Positions 1-8,241 of a DNA stretch of 64,000 bases are shown here, in pieces. A program made the position numbers and the translations under genes. This DNA comes from Croceivirga sp. (GTDB lineage Bacteria; Bacteroidota; Bacteroidia; Flavobacteriales; Flavobacteriaceae): assembly GCA_028284665.1 (NCBI GenBank), contig JANQRG010000019.1:62001-126000 (forward strand). Reading direction: 5' to 3'. Position 1 is the stretch's first letter, and each line of letters starts with the position of its first letter. Under the pieces are notes generated by a model. That model saw only the letters and a list, made by a program, of their open reading frames with translations, ran no database searches and was not told where the DNA came from.

Positions 1-1889
1 GTAAAAACAGTATGTGTTTGGGTCTGAAAATCAGATTCTTCCGCTTTAAAAATGTTCTCAACATACGTCTGCGGATTCAAATCAATAAGGGGAAACCAGG
101 TACTCTGCACCTGCACCTGTAGTTTATGTCCTTTTTTAAAGGTATGGAACACATCCTGTAATTTAATGTTCACATCAGTCTTTTTGTTCGGTACGAAGGG
201 TTCCGGTTGGGAGAAGCTATTTCGAAACCTTCCCCGAAGCACTTCACTACGTACCATGAGATGGTAATTGCTCATTTTCAAATGATCCTGCATCTCCTCA
301 TTGGTTTCTGAGTCATTGGGATGCACATCAATCACTTTCACGATCCAATCTGCAGCAGTCCCCGTGGTAGCGACCTTTAGTCGGGCCATAATATCCCCCG
401 CCAACGTCAGATCTTCTTGAAGCACATCGGTTTCAAACACCAATACATCCGAACGCCGGGCGGCAAAGCGCTGGTCATCCGTCATGTATTTTCTTGGGGT
501 AAAGACGGTTTTTATGTCTTCAGAATAGGGTACGGGTTTTTTAACATCGCTAATAAACTGAATGGCCGTTTCGCCTCGTTTTTCAGGGGTCAATTGCTCA
601 TCCTCAGACAAATACAACGTCTGCTTTTCAATGCCTTTTGGAGGCCATGCATTGAACTCTTCCCATGCTTTTCTTCCGGAATCGTACATATAGGCTTCCG
701 GTAATCCCGTATTGCCATCTCCAGGTCCCTTTAAAAAGTGCTCAAAGAATTGTGTTTCGATATTGTCCTGGTAGAATTCGGAGATGGAATCCCCAAAATA
801 ATAGTTCCCCACCAAACTGCGGCCATTTCGCCTTGCCCATCTGCCGTGGTCCCATGGACCAAAAACTACGGTGTTATAGGCTCCTTTGTTATACTCTTCA
901 ATGTTCTTATAGGTTTCCAGCGGACCGTACAAATCTTCAGCATCGAACCATCCTCCCACGATCATTGTCGCGACATGAGGTTTAGTATTATCCAAATGCT
1001 GGATCAAGCCGCGACTTTGCCACAATTCGTCATAGTTCGGATGTTCTTTGAGTTCGTTCCAAAAGAAGTCATCTGTCATTTCATCCGGAGCTAGTGAAGG
1101 TTGGTCTTTGATATCGTATTCAAAATAGTTATTCAGATTTTTTAGTGAACCCGCGTCCAGGAAAAACTCGTATTGGTCTTCAGTACCCACATCGGGAAAA
1201 GTATACCAGGCTGTGTCCACAGGTTGATCTCCATTAGGCCTTGGGGTGCCAAAAAGAGAAGTCACCCGAAAATAACTCAGTAAATAGGCACCATTGTGAT
1301 GAAAATCATCAAAAAAGAAATCGCCGATACAGGCTTGCGGAGAAGATGCTCTAAGCGCGGGATGCGGGTCAATTGTGCCATAGGTCGCATAAAAGCCCGG
1401 ATATGATATCCCCCAAAGGCCAACACGACCGTTATTGTTTTCCACATTGTTTACCAACCACTCTATGGTATCATAGGTATCCGAGCTTTCATCCACCTGT
1501 TGGTCAGTAGTTTTGTCAGGGATGTATGCCCGCATATTTTCATAGTGACCTTCACTCATCCATCTGCCGCGAACATCCTGATACACTACAATATAGCCTT
1601 CCTTCATCATATTGATGTTCGGACCTATTTGTTTTCTGAATTGCCCTTCACCATAGGGCCTGGAACTGTATGGGGTGCGTTGCATGATAATAGGATATTC
1701 CTTTGAAGTATCCTTGGGCGAATAAATGGTGGTATGCAATTTTACCCCATCGCGCATACTAATATCAACCTCTTCCTTGGTATAGTGTTCCGCCACATAA
1801 TTCTCCTCAACTTTGGCTACATCTTTCTTACACGCATTACATGCGATAGCAAAACAAAGGGAAATGAGAAATACACGAAATAGTTTCAT
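1..1889 (-). CDS. CocE/NonD family (peptidase S15) hydrolase, lipoprotein, 3' end off window
   Basis: This open frame is missing from the ORF track because it runs off the left edge. Reading the minus strand from the ATG at 1889 gives a continuous protein of about 629 residues. It starts with a lipoprotein signal (MKLFRVFLISLCFAIACNAC). The S15-type nucleophile elbow GISYPG is present, and the later DxH-type region (FGPWDHGRWARR) and the sandwich domain near the end (STWFPLIDLNPQTYV) fit X-Pro dipeptidyl-peptidase / alpha-amino-acid ester hydrolases. These enzymes cleave N-terminal dipeptides or acylate amines, probably in the periplasm here. The family comparison suggests only a short C-terminal piece is lost. 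Exact substrate is not readable. It lies downstream of metK on the same strand. Confidence 0.88.
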   Translation of the reverse strand, partial: MKLFRVFLISLCFAIACNACKKDVAKVEENYVAEHYTKEEVDISMRDGVKLHTTIYSPKDTSKEYPIIMQRTPYSSRPYGEGQFRKQIGPNINMMKEGYIVVYQDVRGRWMSEGHYENMRAYIPDKTTDQQVDESSDTYDTIEWLVNNVENNNGRVGLWGISYPGFYATYGTIDPHPALRASSPQACIGDFFFDDFHHNGAYLLSYFRVTSLFGTPRPNGDQPVDTAWYTFPDVGTEDQYEFFLDAGSLKNLNNYFEYDIKDQPSLAPDEMTDDFFWNELKEHPNYDELWQSRGLIQHLDNTKPHVATMIVGGWFDAEDLYGPLETYKNIEEYNKGAYNTVVFGPWDHGRWARRNGRSLVGNYYFGDSISEFYQDNIETQFFEHFLKGPGDGNTGLPEAYMYDSGRKAWEEFNAWPPKGIEKQTLYLSEDEQLTPEKRGETAIQFISDVKKPVPYSEDIKTVFTPRKYMTDDQRFAARRSDVLVFETDVLQEDLTLAGDIMARLKVATTGTAADWIVKVIDVHPNDSETNEEMQDHLKMSNYHLMVRSEVLRGRFRNSFSQPEPFVPNKKTDVNIKLQDVFHTFKKGHKLQVQVQSTWFPLIDLNPQTYVENIFKAEESDFQTQTHTVF

Positions 1890-1952
1890 AGTTTTCTTGA
1901 TTTTGGCAATGTTAAAACTACGAAGAATTTGGTTCAGCTTTGGTACAGACCC

Positions 1953-3206
1953 TTAAAGACCAAAAGCGGCCTTCACCGCCTCAACACTATCCAATTTTTC
2001 CCAGGTAAACAGCTCTACTTGCTTTTCTATCTTACCGTTGTAGGGCGACTCAAAAACTTTTTTCACCCTACGAGGGGCTTTTCCAAAGTGGCCGTAGGCC
2101 GCCGTTTCAGAATAAATCGGATTTCGCAGCTGCAATCGTTGTTCTATACTAAAGGGCTTGAAATCAAATACTTGACGTACTTTTTCCGCGATCTCCCCAT
2201 CGGTAAGGTTTACTTTAGCCGTGTCAAAAGTATCTACAAAAACCGAGGTAGGTTCTACTACTCCAATGGCGTAGCTTACCTGAACTAATATTTCATCTGC
2301 TACTCCGGCAGCTACCAGATTCTTAGCGGCGTGCCTTGCTGCATAGGCTGCGCTTCGGTCTACTTTACTGGGATCTTTACCGCTAAAAGCACCGCCACCA
2401 TGTGCCCCTTTACCCCCATAGGTATCTACAATTATTTTTCGGCCGGTTAAGCCGGCGTCTCCATGAGGTCCACCGATCACAAATTTCCCGGTAGGGTTTA
2501 TGTGGTAGGTAATGCTATCAGTAAACAAGGCCTGAATCTCCTCGGAAAGTTGCTCTTTTACTTTAGGGATTACCAACTGTACGATATCTTTTTTTATCCG
2601 GGCCAACATCACTTCATCGGTGTCAAAAGGATCATGCTGCGTAGAAACCACAATAGTATCTATACGTTGTGGTATGTTTTCATCGGAGTATTCTATGGTG
2701 ACCTGGGCTTTGGCATCGGGCCTCAGGTAAGGAATGGTGTTCCCCTCCCTGCGTAAGTTGGCCAGGGTTTCCAAGATCTTATGAGCGATATCCAATGCCA
2801 GAGGCATATAGTTCTCTGTTTCGGTAGTCGCATAGCCAAACATCATTCCCTGGTCTCCCGCACCTTGCTGCTCTTTGGAAGCCCGGTCTACCCCCTGGTT
2901 AATATCCTGGGATTGTTCGTGTATCAAAGAGATCACCCCGCAGGAGTCTCCACTGAATTGATATTCTCCTTTGGTGTACCCGATTTTATTGATCATATCC
3001 CGGGCAATGTGTTGTACGTCCAAATACGTTCCGCTTTTTACCTCTCCTGCTAAAACCACTTGTCCGGTAGTAACCAAGGTTTCACAGGCTACTTTACTAT
3101 CTGGGTCAAAAGCTAAAAAATTATCAAGCAGCGCATCGCTTATCTGATCCGCAATTTTGTCCGGGTGTCCTTCGCTTACCGACTCCGACGTGAATAAATA
3201 TGGCAT
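1953..3206 (-). CDS. metK: S-adenosylmethionine synthase
   Basis: The 417-residue protein makes S-adenosylmethionine from methionine and ATP in the cytoplasm. It begins [17 protein letters not shown], the family's signature start, and contains [12 protein letters not shown], the ATP-site loop [14 protein letters not shown] and the glycine-rich [16 protein letters not shown] block, all diagnostic of MetK. Length fits bacterial MetK (about 380-420). The gene stands alone between the S15 hydrolase and a divergent nucleoside kinase. A candidate SAM-responsive leader and a TAnnTTT-type promoter lie upstream, so feedback control by its own product is likely (inferred). Confidence 0.98.
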   Translation of the reverse strand: MPYLFTSESVSEGHPDKIADQISDALLDNFLAFDPDSKVACETLVTTGQVVLAGEVKSGTYLDVQHIARDMINKIGYTKGEYQFSGDSCGVISLIHEQSQDINQGVDRASKEQQGAGDQGMMFGYATTETENYMPLALDIAHKILETLANLRREGNTIPYLRPDAKAQVTIEYSDENIPQRIDTIVVSTQHDPFDTDEVMLARIKKDIVQLVIPKVKEQLSEEIQALFTDSITYHINPTGKFVIGGPHGDAGLTGRKIIVDTYGGKGAHGGGAFSGKDPSKVDRSAAYAARHAAKNLVAAGVADEILVQVSYAIGVVEPTSVFVDTFDTAKVNLTDGEIAEKVRQVFDFKPFSIEQRLQLRNPIYSETAAYGHFGKAPRRVKKVFESPYNGKIEKQVELFTWEKLDSVEAVKAAFGL

Positions 3207-3251
3207 TTATTTTTTTTAATGAAAACTTTGATGATTGCTGTTAAAAAAGTA

Positions 3252-3360
3252 TTTCTCTTTAAAGGAGTCAGCCAAAATATATTTGGCTTAAACTGCTTTA
3301 GCATTTTTACCGAGGTTGCAATCAGTCAAATCTTTCCTCATTATTGATGAGTAAAGGTAG
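3252..3360 (-). promoter_or_regulatory. candidate SAM-I-like (S-box variant) riboswitch in the metK leader
   Basis: Read on the minus strand the leader begins CTCATCAATAATGAGG, continues GATTTGACTGATTGCAACC and then AAAATGCTAAAGCAG. This parallels the S-box core order CTTATCAAGAG...GGCAACC...GTGCTAATTCC. GAGG and CCTC can close a P2-like helix, and GCCAAATATATTTTGGC forms a hairpin in the P4 position. P1 closure and the expression platform are not obvious by eye. It sits directly in front of metK, a classic S-box target. The structural call rests on motif order, not on a covariance search. Confidence 0.6.
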
Positions 3361-3382
3361 CAATTTGACAAGCATTTCAAAA
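3352..3382 (-). promoter_or_regulatory. putative metK promoter (Bacteroidota type)
   Basis: On the minus strand a TTTTG (-33 box) is followed after 18 nt by TACCTTTA, one base off the TAnnTTTG -7 consensus. Transcription would then start just before the CTCATCA that opens the proposed riboswitch, which supports both calls. Confidence 0.5.
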
Positions 3383-3498
3383 CCTAAGTATTTATAAAAA
3401 GTAGGCATGGAAATCCTCTCATTCTTTCCCAAAAACTATTATTCGTTGTATATTGCGTGCTCCGTCTTTTAAGCAATCATCCACAAACACATCAGATT

Positions 3499-4113
3499 AT
3501 GCACATTGCGGTAGCGGGAAATATTGGAGCTGGCAAGACTACTTTAACCACCTTACTTTCAAAACATTACAAATGGGAAGCACATTTTGAAGATGTGGTA
3601 GACAATCCGTATTTGGACGATTTTTACACCCAAATGGAACGTTGGAGTTTTAATTTGCAGATCTATTTCCTTAACAGCCGTTACCGACAGATCTTAAAAA
3701 TCAGGGAAAGTGGAAAAAACGTGATCCAGGATCGGACGATTTACGAGGATGCTCATATTTTCGCTCCAAACCTTCATGCTATGGGTTTGATGACCAACAG
3801 GGATTTTGAGAATTACCGGAGTTTATTCGATTTAATGGAAAGTTTGGTACAGCCCCCTGACCTTTTGATCTATTTACGCAGTTCCATCCCTAATTTGGTG
3901 GAACAGATTCACAATAGAGGACGCGAATATGAAAGTAGTATCTCCATCGACTACTTAAGCCGATTGAATGAACGCTACGAAGCCTGGGTCAATACCTATG
4001 AAAAAGGAAAGCTCCTGATCGTAAATGTAGACAAGGTGAACTTTGTGGACGAACCCGAAGATCTGGGACAAGTGATCCAAAATATAGATGCGGAGATCCA
4101 TGGGTTGTTTTGA
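3499..4113 (+). CDS. deoxynucleoside kinase (dNK family)
   Basis: This roughly 204-residue kinase phosphorylates deoxynucleosides for dNTP salvage. The start at 3499 (MHIAVAGNIGAGKTTL) is preferred over the upstream TTG of the ORF track because the family begins with the P-loop strand. The P-loop GNIGAGKTT is followed by the acidic substrate motif EDVVDNPYL, the DRTIYEDAHIF (E/DRS-type) motif and the arginine-rich lid RGREYESSI. Those are the hallmarks of the dCK/dGK/dAK family. Substrate preference cannot be read with certainty. A second, divergent member is fused to FolK at 56.7 kb. Confidence 0.92.
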   Translation: MHIAVAGNIGAGKTTLTTLLSKHYKWEAHFEDVVDNPYLDDFYTQMERWSFNLQIYFLNSRYRQILKIRESGKNVIQDRTIYEDAHIFAPNLHAMGLMTNRDFENYRSLFDLMESLVQPPDLLIYLRSSIPNLVEQIHNRGREYESSISIDYLSRLNERYEAWVNTYEKGKLLIVNVDKVNFVDEPEDLGQVIQNIDAEIHGLF

Positions 4114-4281
4114 CTTAGCCATTTCACCGCTATGCCATTAGAATGTAGATACAAGAAGTATTTATCGTCCGTTGTTTAAAAAAATAAACTTCCCTCACCC
4201 GGATACCCTCTTCCCTCATTCTCACTTTCAAAAACCGTGATTATCAGATACTTTCAGGATACGAACTGAAAAATTGAGATC

Positions 4282-4983
4282 ATGGAAGTAAAAAAGAATG
4301 AAAAAGTGCAGATTGAAAAAGAATCCAACCTTTATTTTGTCTTAGCACTATGTTTGGTTTTAGCACTAACTTATATTGCGTTGGAATGGAAAACCTTCCA
4401 CGAAATCCCAGTTTGTGAAGTTGCCGAATTGGATAAACCCGACTTTCTCCCCGACGAAGAGATTCCGTTTATTAAACCCCCCGAGCCCCCAAAACCAAAA
4501 GTAGCTCCTCCAATCATTGAAATCCTTCCCGACATTTCGGATGAACCAGAATCAATAATTGATATACCCGAAGTTAACCAAACTACTAAAATTACCCCTC
4601 TGGAAAGCGTAGTTTTTGAAGAACCACCTGTTGATGAAGAAATAATTTTTGTCAACGTAGAGGAAAAACCCATTTTTCCTGGTTGTGAAGACGCCATAGA
4701 CAAATACTCTTGTTTTCAAGAAATGATACAAAAGCATATCCGGAAAAACTTCAACTACCCGGAAGCTGCCATTGACCTCGGTATTAAGGGTAAAGTACAT
4801 ATAAAATTTACCATCCAAAAAGACGGTAGTATTGGTGATATTCAAATGCGTGGGCCGCATAAATTACTCGAAGACGAGGCGTCAAGGATCATAAAAAAAT
4901 TACCCAAAATGCAACCTGGTAAACAAAGGGGAACCCCTGTCAAAGTCCCTTTTTCAATCCCTATCAATTTTGTATTGCAGTAG
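4282..4983 (+). CDS. energy transducer TonB
   Basis: The 233-residue protein has a TonB layout. A short basic cytoplasmic start is followed by one membrane anchor (about residues 17-36, LYFVLALCLVLALTYIALEW). Then come a Pro/Glu/Lys-rich periplasmic linker (IKPPEPPKPKVAPP) and a TonB C-terminal domain from about residue 130 (GIKGKVHIKFTIQKDGSIGDI). TonB couples the proton motive force to outer-membrane receptors. No exbB/exbD lies nearby, so it presumably shares a complex encoded elsewhere. Its C-terminal domain closely resembles that of the protein at 17.4 kb (shared IFPGCE and KNFNYP/YHFRYP segments). Confidence 0.88.
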   Translation: MEVKKNEKVQIEKESNLYFVLALCLVLALTYIALEWKTFHEIPVCEVAELDKPDFLPDEEIPFIKPPEPPKPKVAPPIIEILPDISDEPESIIDIPEVNQTTKITPLESVVFEEPPVDEEIIFVNVEEKPIFPGCEDAIDKYSCFQEMIQKHIRKNFNYPEAAIDLGIKGKVHIKFTIQKDGSIGDIQMRGPHKLLEDEASRIIKKLPKMQPGKQRGTPVKVPFSIPINFVLQ

Positions 4984-5007
4984 TTTACGATGTGAGCCAA
5001 TAGTAAC

Positions 5008-5039
5008 AAAAAAACCACGCCTTTCAGCGTGGTTTTTTT
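5008..5039. terminator. bidirectional Rho-independent terminator
   Basis: An AACCACGC / GCGTGGTT 8-bp stem with a six-base loop is flanked by A-runs on the left and T-runs on the right. It serves the convergent TonB (+) and hppA (-) genes. Confidence 0.9.
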
Positions 5040-5065
5040 AACTGCAATCATTTGAAATTAGCTAT

Positions 5066-7468
5066 CTATTCAATTTTGATCTCTTTTTTATACGCTTCCA
5101 CCTGGGCTTCTACTTCTTCCTTGGTTGCTCCAACAAACTCTTTTACCTCCTCCGTTGTTTCTCCGTTTACTTCGAAAGAAGTAGTTACAATGGCTTTGAA
5201 GGCGCCATCTTCTGTGTTGCTCATCGCTACCCGGATTTGCTTTTCTACCTCCTGGGTAGCTTTCATCCCTTCTGTAGTAATGGAAATTTTTGTGCCATCC
5301 GCTTTAACCATGCTTACTTCATCCGCTGGTGCTAAACTTACCAAGCTAGGGGCAATGACCAGGGCTACAACACTCATCAATTTCAATAAAATATTCAAAG
5401 AAGGTCCTGAGGTGTCCTTGAAAGGGTCACCAACCGTATCTCCAACAACTGCCGCTTTATGAGCATCGGAACCTTTACGGCCTTCACCTTCAATGGTCTT
5501 TTTAGCGTTATCCCAGGCACCACCGGCATTGGATTGGAAGATGGCCATCAACACACCGGCAGTGGTTACCCCGGCTAATAGTCCGCCTAACATATTCGCA
5601 CCTCCAATGAAACCAACAGCCACCGGAACAGCAATCGCCAACAAACCAGGCAATACCATTTCCTTGATGGAGGCCCTAGTTGAAATTTCAACACACTTAT
5701 CGTATTCCGCAAGGCCATCCGCAGCTTCAAAGATCTTTAGGTCTGCTTCACTTGCTTGGGAAAGATCAGAATCGTATTTCCGCATTACTTCTAATGCCGC
5801 TTTTAACTGTGGGATATCCCGGAATTGTCTCCGTACTTCTTCAATCATGGACATCGCGGCACGACCTACAGCGTTCATAGATAAGGCTGAGAAAACAAAA
5901 GGTAGCATCCCACCGATAAGTAAGCCAGCCATGATTTTTGGCTGAGAAACATCAATAGAGGTTACTCCGGCAGTCTTCATATACGCCGCAAACAACGCCA
6001 AAGCGGTTAAGGCCGCAGAGGCAATTGCAAATCCTTTTCCGATGGCTGCAGTGGTATTCCCAACAGCATCCAATTTATCGGTTCGCTCACGAACTTCCCC
6101 CGGTAATTCCGCCATCTCGGCAATACCTCCTGCATTGTCTGAAATAGGACCGTAGGCATCAACCGCCAATTGAATCCCAGTATTGGCCAACATTCCTACA
6201 GCAGCAATCGCAATACCGTAAAGTCCTGCAAAATGGTGCGAGACCATGATGGCCGCCGCAATCAAAATAATAGGGATCATGGTAGACATCATCCCCACGC
6301 CAAGACCGGCAATAATATTTGTTGCAGAACCTGTTTCCGATTGTCGTACAATGGAATTTACAGGTTTAGTGCCTGTGCCTGTATAGTATTCTGTTACCTT
6401 ACCTACTGCTAAACCGGCTACAAGACCGGTAATCGTAGCCCAAAAAACACCCATAGAAGTAAATTCTTTTCCGCCATCTACCCAGGTATCCGGAAGCATC
6501 CCTGTAATCAGAAAATAAGACGCCACCAACATTAGTCCGGCAGAACCAAACTCACCAATATTTAACGCTGTTTGTGGATTTCCGCCGTCTTTTACTCGTA
6601 CAAAAAAGGTTCCGATAATGGACATGATAATCCCCACTGCTGCTAAAGCAAGAGGTAAATATACGGCGCCCAAACCATCAAAAGCCCCAGCAAACGCAGG
6701 GTTAGCTGCAAAAATGGCGCCCAACACCATAGTTCCGATAATAGAACCTACGTAGGATTCAAAAAGGTCAGCTCCCATTCCGGCAACGTCACCCACATTA
6801 TCTCCTACGTTATCGGCAATGGTAGCCGGATTTAACGGGTGGTCTTCCGGAATACCGGCCTCCACTTTTCCTACCAAATCGGCGCCAACATCCGCCGCCT
6901 TGGTGTATATCCCTCCACCTACACGGGCAAAAAGTGCTATAGAGGATGCCCCCAACGAAAATCCGGAAAGTACGTTCAACACCTCAGTCAGTGCCCAACC
7001 TTGACCACTGTAAATCATAAACAGTCCACTCAAGCCCAATACACCCAGGCCAACAACACCCAGTCCCATCACAGACCCCCCTGCAAAAGCCACTTCAAGG
7101 GCTTTACTCAAGGAAGTTCTAGCAGCTTGTGTAGTTCGTACATTAGCTTTGGTTGCCACACGCATACCGATAAACCCTGCCAGCGCAGAACAAATAGCCC
7201 CAACAATAAAGGAAACGGCCACCATTCCATTAGAGCCTGCTTCATTTTGTCCTTTAAAGAAAAGTAGCACGGCAACCGCAAGAACAAAAATTGCCAGTAT
7301 TTTGTATTCTGCTTTTAAGAAGGACATTGCCCCATCCGCAATATTCCTGGCAATGTTTGCCATTTTCTCCTCTCCTACCTCCTGCTTGGACACCCACATG
7401 TTCTTCACCAGCACATACAATAGGCCCAATACACCAAAAGCGGGCAATAACGTTACGATTAGCTCCAT
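5066..7468 (-). CDS. hppA: membrane-bound ion-translocating pyrophosphatase
   Basis: The 800-residue polytopic protein hydrolyses pyrophosphate and pumps H+ (or Na+). It carries the substrate-site motifs [42 protein letters not shown] and [27 protein letters not shown] has Ala rather than Lys at the position that decides potassium need, so a K+-dependent enzyme is expected (established for this family). Whether H+ or Na+ is pumped cannot be settled by eye. After the last membrane helix ([17 protein letters not shown]) there is an unusual hydrophilic tail of roughly 90 residues. The next gene upstream is the soluble pyrophosphatase. Confidence 0.97.
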   Translation of the reverse strand: MELIVTLLPAFGVLGLLYVLVKNMWVSKQEVGEEKMANIARNIADGAMSFLKAEYKILAIFVLAVAVLLFFKGQNEAGSNGMVAVSFIVGAICSALAGFIGMRVATKANVRTTQAARTSLSKALEVAFAGGSVMGLGVVGLGVLGLSGLFMIYSGQGWALTEVLNVLSGFSLGASSIALFARVGGGIYTKAADVGADLVGKVEAGIPEDHPLNPATIADNVGDNVGDVAGMGADLFESYVGSIIGTMVLGAIFAANPAFAGAFDGLGAVYLPLALAAVGIIMSIIGTFFVRVKDGGNPQTALNIGEFGSAGLMLVASYFLITGMLPDTWVDGGKEFTSMGVFWATITGLVAGLAVGKVTEYYTGTGTKPVNSIVRQSETGSATNIIAGLGVGMMSTMIPIILIAAAIMVSHHFAGLYGIAIAAVGMLANTGIQLAVDAYGPISDNAGGIAEMAELPGEVRERTDKLDAVGNTTAAIGKGFAIASAALTALALFAAYMKTAGVTSIDVSQPKIMAGLLIGGMLPFVFSALSMNAVGRAAMSMIEEVRRQFRDIPQLKAALEVMRKYDSDLSQASEADLKIFEAADGLAEYDKCVEISTRASIKEMVLPGLLAIAVPVAVGFIGGANMLGGLLAGVTTAGVLMAIFQSNAGGAWDNAKKTIEGEGRKGSDAHKAAVVGDTVGDPFKDTSGPSLNILLKLMSVVALVIAPSLVSLAPADEVSMVKADGTKISITTEGMKATQEVEKQIRVAMSNTEDGAFKAIVTTSFEVNGETTEEVKEFVGATKEEVEAQVEAYKKEIKIE

Positions 7469-7539
7469 AGTTGATTCGTTAATTTATTAGGTTTTTCTTA
7501 AGAATTTTTAATGGGTGCAAATGTAGTAAAATACCTATG

Positions 7540-7577
7540 AATAAAAAAAGCCCGTTGCAATACGAAAAACAGGCCTT
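7540..7577 (-). terminator. Rho-independent terminator after ppa
   Basis: On the minus strand AAAAGGCCTGTT pairs, with one bulge, with AACGGGCTTTT, followed by a run of T. It separates ppa from hppA, so the two pyrophosphatase genes are probably separate transcripts. Confidence 0.7.
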
Positions 7578-7597
7578 TTGGGTTCATTTTAAAGTCA

Positions 7598-8125
7598 TTA
7601 AATCATGAAGGCACGCTTGGTTTTATGGTCACTTTCGGCATACCGAGTAGCGCATTGGTGATATATCTCTTTTGCTGTATCAGCGCCGCTCCAACCCCCG
7701 GTATCTACTTTCTTTTCTTCCAGATCCTTATAGACCTGAAAAAAGTGTTCAATCTCTTTCAATCGATGTGGGTTGAGGTCTGCTATATCGTTTTTTTTAC
7801 TCCAAATAGGATCATTAACAGGTACACAAATTATTTTCTCATCAGGCCCTTTTTCATCGGTCATATGGAAGACACCGATAGGTTTTACTTCCATAACCAC
7901 CATGGGAAAAGTGGGTTCAGTTCCTAACACCAACACATCTAGCGGGTCCTGATCCAATGCCAGGGTCTCCGGGATAAAGCCGTAATCGCCGGGATACATC
8001 ATGGATGAAAACAAGGTTCTGTCAAATCGGATTTTGTGCAGGGTAAAATCGTATTCGTACTTGTTGCGACTCCCTTTCGGAATTTCGATGAGTACGTCAA
8101 AAGTTATTTCTTCTTTTTTGGCCAT
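7598..8125 (-). CDS. ppa: soluble inorganic pyrophosphatase, family I
   Basis: This cytoplasmic enzyme hydrolyses PPi to phosphate. I place the start at 8125 (MAKKEEITFDVLIEIPKGSRNKYEYD), giving about 175 residues, the normal size; the ORF track adds nine residues. Active-site segments seen are EIPKGSRNKYEYD, MYPGDYGFIPETLALDQDPLDVLVL (the DxxPxDxxV metal signature) and KKNDIADLNP. It lies next to hppA on the same strand with a terminator between them. The pairing gives the cell both an energy-wasting and an energy-conserving route for PPi. Confidence 0.96.
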   Translation of the reverse strand: MAKKEEITFDVLIEIPKGSRNKYEYDFTLHKIRFDRTLFSSMMYPGDYGFIPETLALDQDPLDVLVLGTEPTFPMVVMEVKPIGVFHMTDEKGPDEKIICVPVNDPIWSKKNDIADLNPHRLKEIEHFFQVYKDLEEKKVDTGGWSGADTAKEIYHQCATRYAESDHKTKRAFMI

Positions 8126-8241
8126 AATTGGGTTGAAGTTACGAAAAGGCAAAGGAACAATAGAAACGGCGGGTAACTGCCTATCGAAGTTTATTTAAAT
8201 ATTAAATTAGGCGGACTGGCGCCAAAAAAGACCAGGCACAA

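Noticed and set aside
6170-6412. Plus-strand ORFs across hppA (also 5052-5462, 5493-5945, 6839-7490)
   Set aside because: All are shadows of the strongly conserved hppA frame on the minus strand.
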